From: Paenibacillus polymyxa
Lineage (GTDB): Bacteria > Bacillota > Bacilli > Paenibacillales > Paenibacillaceae
Length of the DNA stretch: 64,000 bases
NCBI RefSeq assembly: GCF_018614975.1
Contig: NZ_JAGGNR010000008.1
Coordinates: 186,001 to 250,000, forward strand
Direction: 5' to 3'
Position numbers and translations under genes: made by a program. The notes beneath the pieces were generated by a model. That model worked only from the letters and a program-made list of their open reading frames with translations. It did no database searches and had not been told where the DNA came from. How positions within the stretch are numbered: the first letter of the stretch is position 1; each line of letters opens with the position of its first letter. Positions 8,119 through 18,141 of the stretch are shown in pieces.

Positions 8119-9580
8119 ACACCTGAATTAATTGACGCTCTATAATCTGAAATTGTTGATCCGCTGTATTTTCAATAAACCTCTGATCATGAGATACATA
8201 CAGAATCGTCCCTTCATAGGCCTTGATAAAACGCTCCAACGCTTCCAATGCATGCATATCAAGGAAATTCGTCGGCTCATCCAACAATAGAATGTTATAT
8301 TGTCCAAGAAACAAGTGACATAATTGAAGACGAATCGCTTCTCCTCCACTTAATGTCCCAACATTCTTCAGCAAGTCATTACCCGTAAACTGCATCGCAT
8401 GCAACGCACTTCTGAGCTCTGATTCCTCATATTCCGAACGATTTTTCAGGAATTGTAATACGGTCTCTTTTGTCGTGAAACGATAGCTCATTTGCTGAAA
8501 ATAACCAAGCTTTGCTTTTGGAGACATCGTGATGTGATCTCCAGCATGGAAAACATGGTTAAGCAATGTGCTTTTCCCGCTGCCATTGGCTCCGGTTATC
8601 GCTATTTTTTGTTTTAATGGAACCTGAAAACTTACATCCTCCAGCAATACGTGACCTTCTACCTCAAGCGTAAGACGATCTGCCATAATCGGAAATCGAT
8701 TGTGTAGCTCCAGTGTCTTTGGCTGACGGAAGATCATAGGCCGATCCTCTTTCACTGCTTTTACCTCATGAAGTTGTTGCATCCGCTGTTCAATCGCTTT
8801 GGCTGCGCGGTGTACCGCTTTTTGACTGGTGCCTTTGGATTTTGTTTCAACCATACGGTTTGTTTTTGCCTTGGATTCTTTTTTGGACATGCTTCCGGCC
8901 TGTGTTATTTTCTCGGCTTTCTTCATCTTTTCCCGGGCGGCCAGCTCCAATCGTCTTTTCTCCTTGGAAAACTGTTCATGGGCCTGGTTTTGCTGTTCAC
9001 GCTCAAGCCTCTTCTGTGCCTGATAGTCACTGTAATTGCCGGAATATACGTGAACCTCACCTTGATGGATTTCCCAGATCGTGGTCACCAGTTCATCCAG
9101 AACCGCACGATCATGACTGATCAGCACAAGCGCCCCATAGTAATAACGCAATTCGTCCAGCAAAAATGTAATGCCCTCTTGATCCAGGTGTGTTGTTGGT
9201 TCATCCAGTAACAGTACTTCATGATAATGAGTGAACATTTGAGCCAGTTTTAGACGGGTCTGTTCTCCGCCACTCCATGGTTGATCATGTTGAGGTATGG
9301 CTAATTTACTGAGTAAAGCCCCGTCAACTTCCAGATTCCCATTAGGCTGAGGTGCTTCAACTTGTTCCAAATACCCGAACTCTGCAAAACGTTTTACCTT
9401 TCCGGCTGTTGGCTGGATCTGTCCCGCAATGAGTTTCAACAATGTACTTTTACCCTGACCATTACCACCTACTACACCGATGCGATCTAATTGATGCACA
9501 GCCAGTCGCTCAATGTTCAGTATTACTTTATCCATATAGGTCATCTCAACCTGTTCTAATTCAAAACATATCTTTTCCAT
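8111..9580 (-). CDS. ABC-F ribosomal protection protein (Vga/Msr-like)
   Basis: This 489-residue protein has two ABC ATPase domains in tandem and no membrane segments. Motifs include GGNGQGKST, SGGEQTR and LLLDEPTTHLD in the first half and GANGSGKST, LSGGEAIR and LLLDEPTNFLD in the second. The long charged interdomain linker (NRMVETKSKGTSQKA) resembles antibiotic-resistance ABC-F proteins, which bind the ribosomal E site and displace drugs from the peptidyl-transferase centre or exit tunnel. The start is the ATG at 9580 behind CGGAGG, not the upstream in-frame ATG. The 400-nt leader contains an ErmD-like peptide, a terminator and a second tiny ORF, so expression is probably antibiotic-inducible. 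Drug specificity cannot be read from the sequence. Confidence 0.92.
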   Translation of the reverse strand: MEKICFELEQVEMTYMDKVILNIERLAVHQLDRIGVVGGNGQGKSTLLKLIAGQIQPTAGKVKRFAEFGYLEQVEAPQPNGNLEVDGALLSKLAIPQHDQPWSGGEQTRLKLAQMFTHYHEVLLLDEPTTHLDQEGITFLLDELRYYYGALVLISHDRAVLDELVTTIWEIHQGEVHVYSGNYSDYQAQKRLEREQQNQAHEQFSKEKRRLELAAREKMKKAEKITQAGSMSKKESKAKTNRMVETKSKGTSQKAVHRAAKAIEQRMQQLHEVKAVKEDRPMIFRQPKTLELHNRFPIMADRLTLEVEGHVLLEDVSFQVPLKQKIAITGANGSGKSTLLNHVFHAGDHITMSPKAKLGYFQQMSYRFTTKETVLQFLKNRSEYEESELRSALHAMQFTGNDLLKNVGTLSGGEAIRLQLCHLFLGQYNILLLDEPTNFLDMHALEALERFIKAYEGTILYVSHDQRFIENTADQQFQIIERQLIQVSL

Positions 9581-9593
9581 ATTCGCTACCTCC

Positions 9594-9673
9594 GAAATAA
9601 AATTTATTTCGTATCGATAGCGAAGCACGCTTCTATCGATACGAGCTGATCGTGCCAGCTCGTATCAATAGAA
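9594..9673 (-). promoter_or_regulatory. Competing leader hairpins upstream of the ABC-F start
   Basis: On the minus strand, segment 1 (9673-9656) pairs with segment 2 (9648-9631; CAGCTCGTATCGATAGAA). Segment 2 can instead pair with segment 3 (TCGTATCGATAG 9644-9633 with CTATCGATACGA 9620-9609, perfect 12 bp). A third hairpin (GAAATAA 9610-9604 with TTATTTC 9600-9594) abuts the GGAGG of the ABC-F gene and overlaps segment 3 by two bases. The first two structures exclude each other, as in erm/cat-type attenuators. Segment 1 includes the end of the MMTLLFY ORF. Confidence 0.75.
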
Positions 9674-9688
9674 CAGTAACGTCATCAT
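9665..9688 (-). CDS. Second leader ORF, MMTLLFY
   Basis: An ATG at 9688 behind a strong GGAGGT (9701-9696, 7 nt spacing) opens a seven-codon frame, MMTLLFY, ending in TGA at 9665. Its last codons lie in the first arm of the competing hairpins, so a ribosome paused there would free the second arm. It is inferred to be a regulatory leader peptide. Its strong ribosome site and placement are the evidence; the peptide itself is not one I recognise. Confidence 0.6.
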   Translation of the reverse strand: MMTLLFY

Positions 9689-9771
9689 AGCGGTTACCTC
9701 CAGTAGTCTGTATTGAGTGCCTTTACCTAATTTATTTACCTGATTAAGATAATCAGAAGAAAAAAACAAAG

Positions 9772-9795
9772 AATCACAGGCCACGGCCTGTGATT
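9772..9795 (-). terminator. Leader terminator (probable attenuator) of the ABC-F gene
   Basis: A perfect 24-nt palindrome (arm AATCACAGGCC) is followed on the minus strand by CTTTGTTTTTTT. It lies between the consensus promoter at 9995-10023 and the ABC-F gene, so it should stop basal transcripts unless antiterminated. It could also serve the upstream PTS gene. Confidence 0.85.
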
Positions 9796-9799
9796 CAAC

Positions 9800-9872
9800 G
9801 TAAACGGGAAAGCGAGTAAAACACTTATTTTAAGGTCAGGATGATTGAAAATGACAGACTGATCCCGTTTAC
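9800..9872 (-). other. Long-range hairpin in the ABC-F leader
   Basis: GTAAACGGGA (9800-9809) and TCCCGTTTAC (9863-9872) are perfect complements 53 nt apart. A small hairpin (CTCTGA/TCAGAG, 9872-9891) lies beside it and the leader terminator follows directly. This indicates an ordered RNA fold between the ErmD-like ORF and the terminator. Which pairing acts as antiterminator could not be resolved by eye. Confidence 0.6.
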
Positions 9873-9908
9873 TCTGAACCGATAGTCAGAGCCTTTGAAC
9901 GTATTTAA

Positions 9909-9953
9909 TTACCGATTCAAAGGAAGGAAGTACAGTCTCATTGCATGTGTCAT
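9909..9953 (-). CDS. ErmD/ErmK-like leader peptide MTHAMRLYFLPLNR
   Basis: The 14-codon ORF starts at 9953 behind AAGGTGG (9970-9964, 10 nt spacing) and encodes MTHAMRLYFLPLNR. From memory the ErmD/ErmK leader peptide is MTHSMRLRFPTLNQ, so the match is close over the whole length, including MTH-x-MRL where macrolide-bound ribosomes stall. Residue 8 is Tyr rather than Arg. The codons for PLN lie in a hairpin arm (CCTTTGAA 9923-9916 with TTCAAAGG 9899-9892) that a stalled ribosome would disturb. It is the first translated element of the ABC-F leader. Confidence 0.85.
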   Translation of the reverse strand: MTHAMRLYFLPLNR

Positions 9954-9994
9954 GTTCAATAATCCACCTTTCATTATCATGTATAGATGTACTA

Positions 9995-10023
9995 ATTATA
10001 ATTTTCCAATTCCACCATGTCAA
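9995..10023 (-). promoter_or_regulatory. Consensus sigma-A promoter of the ABC-F leader
   Basis: TTGACA (10023-10018) and TATAAT (10000-9995) are separated by exactly 17 bp on the minus strand. Transcription should start near 9988, giving a leader of about 400 nt. An 11-bp inverted repeat flanks it (GATGTACTAAT 9986-9996, ATTAGTACATC 10051-10061) and may be an operator. Confidence 0.88.
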
Positions 10024-10064
10024 CGGAACGATGAAAACACTAACCATCAGATTAGTACATCAAT

Positions 10065-11975
<1,911 letters not shown>

Positions 11976-12009
11976 TCAAACAGGCCCTTTACCGATTTTT
12001 TTGCACGCA

Positions 12010-12071
12010 AAAAACCTAAGCCTTGAACAAGGGGGACACAATGGTCCTGACCTTCTCATGACTTAGGTTTT
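12010..12071 (-). terminator. LicT-controlled terminator before bglP
   Basis: On the minus strand AACCTAAG and CTTAGGTT close a long stem ending in TTTTTTG. Its 5' arm overlaps the 3' end of the RAT, so the two structures are mutually exclusive. Confidence 0.88.
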
Positions 12072-12095
12072 GCCTGCATAACCAGTAACAATCCC
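12062..12095 (-). promoter_or_regulatory. Ribonucleic antiterminator (RAT) for bglP
   Basis: The minus strand reads GGGATTGTTACTGG, a short variable part, then GCAGGCAAAACCTAAG, an excellent match to BglG/LicT-type RAT elements. LicT binding would stabilise it and block the terminator. Confidence 0.92.
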
Positions 12096-12126
12096 AGTTA
12101 AATCGTATTTAATTCCTGTTAATTAC

Positions 12127-12156
12127 ATATTATTATAATTAAACCATTTTTGTCAA
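12127..12156 (-). promoter_or_regulatory. Promoter of bglP
   Basis: TTGACA (12156-12151), an 18-bp spacer and TAATAT (12132-12127) lie between licT and the RAT, so bglP can be transcribed separately from licT. Confidence 0.7.
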
Positions 12157-12166
12157 CATTTAAATA

Positions 12167-12997
12167 TTATCGATTAACCACTCGTTCGATATGAACCGTC
12201 AGATACAATTTTTCTTCATTGGTCAACTCATGGTTGTATTCCTTTTTGACAAACAACTCAATTTTCTCCGTACACGCTGCGGCATCTGGATGTTTCTCCT
12301 TAATCATGTCATAGAAATGATCATAGTTGTTGTCGTAATGCGTACCACTGAGCACACGCTGGGAGAAGAACTTCAGATGTGTGATAAAGCGAAAATAACT
12401 GAGAGAGTCCTCATCAAATTCCATTTTGAAATGATATTTCGCTATATTAATAATCTGCTGGATAAACTTCGTAATGTTCATCGTTGTAATAACTTCTTCG
12501 TTCATCTCTGCGTTAACAATATGAAGGGCAATAAAAGCGGCTTCATCGGGTGGAAGCTCAATATTCATTCGGGTGTTGATCTGTTCCAGCGTCCTCAGAC
12601 CCAGTTCGAATTCGGGCTTGTACAACTGCTTGATCTCCCACATTAATGCGTTCTTGATCTCCACCCCTTCCCGATAGCGTTCAATCGCAAAGTTAATATG
12701 GTCCGTAAGGGATACATAGATGTTCTCATTCAGCTTTCGGCCCAGATTCTCACGCGCATACGTGATGATCTCTTCCACGATTTCAATCAGTTCCATCGGA
12801 ACTTCACGCAGCAGCATTTTGAAATTATCGGATGTCTGTTTGTTTTTCAATGCAAATACTTTCTGGATGCGGGTCTCGTCTACTTTATCCCCCGGCTTTT
12901 TCTTAAAGGCAATCCCACGTCCCATCACCACAAGCTCTGCTCCATCCGCCTGATAGATGCTAATGACGTTATTGTTGATAACCTTTGCTATTTTCAC
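12167..12997 (-). CDS. licT: BglG-family transcription antiterminator LicT
   Basis: This 276-residue protein begins with the RNA-binding CAT domain (MKIAKVINNNVISIYQADG, then VVMGRGIAFKKKPGDKVD), followed by two PTS regulation domains with conserved histidines (LTDHINFAIER; FIALHIVNAEM; LTVHIERV). Phosphorylation by the PTS controls dimerisation and RAT binding. The start is a GTG at 12997 behind a GGGGGGA stretch; longer in-frame starts would run into the leader terminator. Its own leader carries a RAT, giving positive autoregulation, and a cre site overlaps its promoter. Confidence 0.95.
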   Translation of the reverse strand: MKIAKVINNNVISIYQADGAELVVMGRGIAFKKKPGDKVDETRIQKVFALKNKQTSDNFKMLLREVPMELIEIVEEIITYARENLGRKLNENIYVSLTDHINFAIERYREGVEIKNALMWEIKQLYKPEFELGLRTLEQINTRMNIELPPDEAAFIALHIVNAEMNEEVITTMNITKFIQQIINIAKYHFKMEFDEDSLSYFRFITHLKFFSQRVLSGTHYDNNYDHFYDMIKEKHPDAAACTEKIELFVKKEYNHELTNEEKLYLTVHIERVVNR

Positions 12998-13060
12998 TTC
13001 AATCCCCCCGTCACGTTCCACTCTCTTGGCAGTTATACATCGTCTTTTGGGCATACAAAA

Positions 13061-13125
13061 AAAACCTGAAGCATCACAAAATAAACAAGACATGGTGGTC
13101 TGCTTTTTTTGGTGCTTAGGTTTTG
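13061..13125 (-). terminator. LicT-controlled terminator before licT
   Basis: AACCTAAGCACC and GATGCTTCAGGTT form a long imperfect stem ending in a T-run on the minus strand. Its 5' arm overlaps the end of the RAT. Confidence 0.83.
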
Positions 13126-13149
13126 CCTACTTCGAGTAGTAACAATCCC
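13115..13149 (-). promoter_or_regulatory. RAT element of licT
   Basis: The minus strand reads GGGATTGTTACTAC, a short variable part, then GTAGGCAAAACCTAAG. It is nearly identical to the bglP RAT outside the loop and should bind LicT. Confidence 0.9.
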
Positions 13150-13170
13150 AGAAACGATATAATTGCGTCA

Positions 13171-13207
13171 AGTATAGCGCGAACCTGACTATATGTCAAC
13201 GCTTTCA
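13171..13207 (-). promoter_or_regulatory. licT promoter with overlapping cre site
   Basis: TTGACA (13199-13194), a 17-bp spacer and TATACT (13176-13171) form a near-consensus promoter. TGTCAACGCTTTCA (13194-13207, plus strand) fits the catabolite-responsive element consensus with one mismatch and covers the -35 box, so CcpA should repress licT when glucose is present. Confidence 0.8.
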
Positions 13208-13218
13208 ATATGTGGACA

Positions 13219-13337
13219 ATCGGAAGTCCCATGGTTATATAAATTGAACTAGAGAATATTTACACTTCTCTATCTTTTTTCTGTCCTCTCCGTTTTGTGT
13301 AAATGTTTAATTCAATTTATATAGATGTAACTTCCGA
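13219..13337. repeat. MITE-like palindromic repeat (copy B, short form)
   Basis: Terminal inverted repeats (ATCGGAAGT / ACTTCCGAT outermost, then TATATAAATTGAA / TTCAATTTATATA, then ATTTACAC / GTGTAAAT) surround a short core containing TTTTTTCTGTCCTCTCCG. It lacks the central part found in the longer copies at 22741 and 45923. It lies between the GH1 gene and the licT promoter. Confidence 0.75.
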
Positions 13338-13382
13338 TGTTTTATTCCCGTACAAGACCATTTTAATTCAGAAAAATATAAA

Positions 13383-14855
<1,473 letters not shown>

Positions 14856-14895
14856 CTACCCGCTCAAATCCTGAAAAATATTAAAAAGACAAAAT

Positions 14896-15020
14896 ATTTA
14901 AGTTGAACTACACAATTACACATAAACGGAGAGGACAGAAAAAATCTGGAGATAACAGCGATTGGAAGATTGTTCTGGCCGCGCAGTCGTCTCGTGCAAA
15001 ATCGTTTGTTCAACTTAAAT
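14896..15020 (-). repeat. MITE-like palindromic repeat (copy C)
   Basis: A 13-bp perfect terminal inverted repeat (ATTTAAGTTGAAC / GTTCAACTTAAAT) bounds a 125-bp element. Its minus strand carries the family core AGAACAATCTTCCAATCGC, TGTTATCTCCAGATTTTTTC and TGTCCTCTCCG. It sits in the 5' leader of the GH1 gene, directly after the leader terminator. Confidence 0.78.
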
Positions 15021-15023
15021 AGA

Positions 15024-15080
15024 AAAAACCCGAACCAGCCTGGATACACGAAATTGTGTAAACAAGCCAGCTCAGGTTAT
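15024..15080 (-). terminator. Leader terminator of the GH1 gene
   Basis: On the minus strand AACCTGAGCTGGCT pairs, with several G-U pairs, with GGCTGGTTCGGGTT and is followed by TTTT. Its 5' arm overlaps the RAT-like sequence. Confidence 0.7.
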
Positions 15081-15101
15081 GCCCATATCGGTAACATTCC
15101 C
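15071..15101 (-). promoter_or_regulatory. Divergent RAT-like element of the GH1 gene
   Basis: The minus strand reads GGGAATGTTACCG, then ATATGGGCATAACCTGAG. It keeps the RAT layout but differs at several positions from the two good RATs (GGGATTGTTACT, GGCAAAACCT). It is probably a weaker LicT target or a target of a paralogue. Confidence 0.7.
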
Positions 15102-15128
15102 AGATCATGATTATGCGGATTGGATAAA

Positions 15129-15176
15129 ACTTTAGCAAGAATCAGAACAGTTGTCAACTTCTTGAAACCGGTTTAG
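15129..15176 (-). promoter_or_regulatory. Promoter of the GH1 gene with LacI-type palindrome
   Basis: TTGACA (15157-15152), a 17-bp spacer and TAAAGT (15134-15129) form a promoter. Just upstream, TGAAACCGGTTTAG (15163-15176) is a LacI-family-type palindrome resembling the one upstream of the GH43 gene at 61230. Confidence 0.7.
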
Positions 15177-15190
15177 CTTCGGATTGCCCA

Positions 15191-16021
15191 CTACGATATT
15201 TGATAGAACGCAGCACAGGTGCCGCCAAGAATCATCTGTTGATCTGATATAGGTAGGGTATTAATGTGATTCATTATGAGACCGTATACTTCAGAATACG
15301 TAGCTGAAACGTTGCTCACGGGCCAGTCGGACCCGAACATTAACCGTTCCGCACCAAAGGCTTCTATGGCGATATTCAGATAGGCTGTAAAATCCTTTGC
15401 AGTCCAATTTGCCCAGTCTGCTTCCGTCACCATCCCTGAAAGTTTACAGTACGCATTAGGTTGTGCGGCCAATGACTCAAGTGTTTCTTTCCAGGGTGAG
15501 AGTATACCTGATTTTATATCGGGTTTGGCTAGATGATCAAGTACAAATCGCTGTTCAGGAAACGTCTTAACCAATTCAACGGCATAAGGCAGTTGCTCCT
15601 TGGATACCAACAGATCATAGGCCAAGTCATACTCCTTAAGCAATGAAATCCCACGCTGAAAGTCTCCTCTCAATACGTACTTCAGATCAGGTTCATCCTG
15701 TATGACATGACGTACACCCTTCAGATATGGATTAGACGCGAACAGTCCAAGCTGATTGCGAGCTTCATCCGAACAAAGATCTACCCATCCGACAACACCT
15801 TTGATACATTCATGCCGATCTGCTAGCTGCAGAAGCCATTCGGTTTCTGTCAGTGATTGTCTGGCTTGTACCGCAATACATCCATCCAGTCCGGATTGGA
15901 CCAATAAAGGTTCAAGATCTTCCGGAAGAAAAGATTGACGAATGGTTTTCATCTCTTCGCCAATCCATCCGTACTCGGCGACATTGTATTCCCAGAAATG
16001 TTGATGTGCATCCAGCTTCAT
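15191..16021 (-). CDS. Amidohydrolase-2 family, L-fuconolactonase/rhamnonolactonase-like
   Basis: This 276-residue metal-dependent hydrolase shows the family motifs DAHQHFW (metal-binding HxH) at residues 4-10, LDHLAKP near 160, KLSGM near 190 and FGSDWPV near 230. Relatives open sugar lactones in non-phosphorylative fucose or rhamnose pathways. The ATG at 16021 follows GGAGGG. No fuconate dehydratase or dehydrogenase is adjacent, so the substrate is uncertain. The nearest sugar-acid link is the rhamnose gene pair 10 kb away. It is a single gene transcribed towards the GH1 gene. Confidence 0.85.
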   Translation of the reverse strand: MKLDAHQHFWEYNVAEYGWIGEEMKTIRQSFLPEDLEPLLVQSGLDGCIAVQARQSLTETEWLLQLADRHECIKGVVGWVDLCSDEARNQLGLFASNPYLKGVRHVIQDEPDLKYVLRGDFQRGISLLKEYDLAYDLLVSKEQLPYAVELVKTFPEQRFVLDHLAKPDIKSGILSPWKETLESLAAQPNAYCKLSGMVTEADWANWTAKDFTAYLNIAIEAFGAERLMFGSDWPVSNVSATYSEVYGLIMNHINTLPISDQQMILGGTCAAFYQIS

Positions 16022-16144
16022 ATTAGATCCCTCCCAGGGTATTCAAATCTAATTATCATTAAAAAGCAATCACTGATTTTCACATGATTTTTATTCCAAT
16101 TGTGCAGGTATTGTCCAATATTAAATCGTGATATAGTAAATTTA

Positions 16145-16158
16145 CGAAAACGCTTTCA
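16145..16158. promoter_or_regulatory. Catabolite-responsive element (cre) upstream of the cellulase
   Basis: CGAAAACGCTTTCA matches the cre consensus at 13 of 14 positions. TTGTCC (16111-16116) and TATAGT (16132-16137) just upstream could be a promoter with a short 15-bp spacer, in which case bound CcpA would block transcription of the cellulase gene. Confidence 0.75.
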
Positions 16159-16282
16159 GTACATAAATCGGTGGTGATTCCAGTATTAAACAAGTGAATT
16201 TTTGTTTGCGTTGAGCTTTATTTTCACCCTGCTTAACCGCTATTCACGTTCAACCATTCTCTATTCGAAGGAGACTATATTA

Positions 16283-18010
16283 ATGAAAAAAAAACGCAAA
16301 TCAGTCCTTTCTCTTACGCTTGTGACTGCCATGATTCTATCTCTCTTCTCCTCCGCTATGGCTTCAGCTGCAACTGACAACAGCGAACAGGCCAATACCT
16401 CAGCCGCGCCAAGCAAAATGCAGACCTACGTGAACGCCATGGAGCCTGGCTGGAATCTGGGTAACTCTCTGGACGCCGTTGGTGAAGATGAGACTGCCTG
16501 GGGCAACCCGCGCATTACGAAGGAACTAATTCAGTCGATCGCAGCTGAGGGCTACAACAGTATCCGTATCCCTGTGACCTGGGAAGCTCATATCGGTGAC
16601 GCACCCGACTACACAATTGATTCCGCTTACATGAATCGGGTTCAGGAAGTAGTAGACTGGGCGCTTGATGCGGATCTCTACGTCATGATCAATCTTCACC
16701 ACGATTCCTGGCGCTGGATCAGTTACATGGAGAAAGACCATGACAACGTGCTTGCACGTTACAACGCTGCTTGGACTCAGATTGCGGACAAATTCAAAGA
16801 TGCATCCGATAAACTCATGTTCGAAAGTGTTAACGAACCACGTTTCTCTGAAGGCGGCACAACGGATGCAGCGATTGGATATCGTATGCTGGACGAGTTG
16901 AATACTTCTTTTCACAAGATAGTAAGAACTTCGGGTGGAAACAACGAGACACGTCCGCTTGTCCTTCCAACGATGCATACCTCTTCTGCTCAACCGGATC
17001 TGGAAGCCTTGAATAAGACCATTCAAAAATTGAATGACACCAATCTTATTGCAACCGTTCACTACTACGGGTTCTGGCCATTCAGTGTGAATATTGCAGG
17101 TTACACCAAGTATAACGAGGAAGTACAAAAAGACATTACCGACACATTCGATCGGGTATACAATGCTTTCACAGCAAAAGGCATTCCGGTTATCGTCGGT
17201 GAGTATGGCTTGCTTGGGTTTGACCAGCACACAGGTGTCATTGAGCAAGGCGAAAAACTGAAATTCTTCGAATTTGTTGGACAATATCTGCGTCAAAAAC
17301 AGATGACAACGATGTTGTGGGACAACGGACAGCACTTCGGACGCACAAGCTTTACTTGGTCTGATCAGGAACTATTTGATACGATGAAAGCAAGCTGGAC
17401 AGGTCGCTCATCCACAGCTGAAACGGACCTCGTATACCTTAAACAACATGAAACCATTCAAGATAAAAAAGTAAAACTCAATCTGAACGGCAACAAATTC
17501 AATTCGTTGAAAAATGGCACTACCCCTCTTGTTAGAGGTAAAGACTATACAATCAGAAAAGATGTACTTACGTTAAAATCCAATCTGTTAACCAAATTGA
17601 CAGCCTCTGGTGATTTGGGTGTAAATGCCACACTCACGGCTGGATTCAATGAAGGTGCTGACTGGAACTTCAATATCATTAAATATGACACACCTAAGTT
17701 GAACGACGCAACTGGTACAACCAGTGCATTTGCCATTCCGACTACGTTTAACGGCAATCAGCTCGCCACGATGGAAGCAACTTATGCAAACGGAGAGAAC
17801 GCCGGTCCACAGAACTGGACTTCGTTCAAAGAATTCTCCTACACATTTAGCCCAGATTACGAACGTAATGTGATTGAGCTGAAACCTAACTTCTTCAATG
17901 AAACCAATGATGGCGAAGTCACGCTTAAGTTCCATTTCTGGAATGGAGATGTGCTGACGTACAAAATCACGAAAAATGGAACCAGCGTTGTTGGCGTAGC
18001 TTCCAAATAA
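16283..18010 (+). CDS. Secreted GH5 endo-beta-1,4-glucanase with X2 and CBM46-like modules
   Basis: The ATG at 16283 follows GAAGGAG; the 575-residue product begins with a Sec signal peptide (KKKRKS, hydrophobic core, cleavage near ASA-A at 29-30). The GH5 catalytic domain (about 45-375) has acid/base E185 (SVNEPRF) and nucleophile E307 (VGEYGLLG), plus WNLGNSLDA and HYYGFWPFS motifs typical of subfamily 4. It is followed by a CBM_X2-type Ig-like module (about 390-475) and a C-terminal beta module resembling CBM46. The enzyme should cut cellulose, xyloglucan or mixed-linkage glucan outside the cell. A cre site and downstream terminator frame a single-gene unit. Confidence 0.92.
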   Translation: MKKKRKSVLSLTLVTAMILSLFSSAMASAATDNSEQANTSAAPSKMQTYVNAMEPGWNLGNSLDAVGEDETAWGNPRITKELIQSIAAEGYNSIRIPVTWEAHIGDAPDYTIDSAYMNRVQEVVDWALDADLYVMINLHHDSWRWISYMEKDHDNVLARYNAAWTQIADKFKDASDKLMFESVNEPRFSEGGTTDAAIGYRMLDELNTSFHKIVRTSGGNNETRPLVLPTMHTSSAQPDLEALNKTIQKLNDTNLIATVHYYGFWPFSVNIAGYTKYNEEVQKDITDTFDRVYNAFTAKGIPVIVGEYGLLGFDQHTGVIEQGEKLKFFEFVGQYLRQKQMTTMLWDNGQHFGRTSFTWSDQELFDTMKASWTGRSSTAETDLVYLKQHETIQDKKVKLNLNGNKFNSLKNGTTPLVRGKDYTIRKDVLTLKSNLLTKLTASGDLGVNATLTAGFNEGADWNFNIIKYDTPKLNDATGTTSAFAIPTTFNGNQLATMEATYANGENAGPQNWTSFKEFSYTFSPDYERNVIELKPNFFNETNDGEVTLKFHFWNGDVLTYKITKNGTSVVGVASK

Positions 18011-18020
18011 GAACTCTTCT

Positions 18021-18066
18021 AACGTTCTGTTCAGAGCTTAAAGCTCTGGCAGAACGTTTTGTTTTT
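18021..18066 (+). terminator. Terminator of the cellulase gene
   Basis: AACGTTCTG (18021-18029) pairs with CAGAACGTT (18050-18058); an inner AGAGCTT/AAGCTCT extends the stem and TTTGTTTTTG follows. Confidence 0.9.
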
Positions 18067-18141
18067 GTTTCACAATTGATCGAATAACGTACAAGTGCCC
18101 CTTCATACCTTTACACTAACTAGGATTGAGGGGGAAATATC

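Noticed and set aside
9772..9795. Terminator assigned only to the PTS gene
   Set aside because: A perfect promoter and the ErmD-like ORF lie between the PTS stop and this terminator, so an attenuator role fits better, though readthrough from the PTS gene could also end here.
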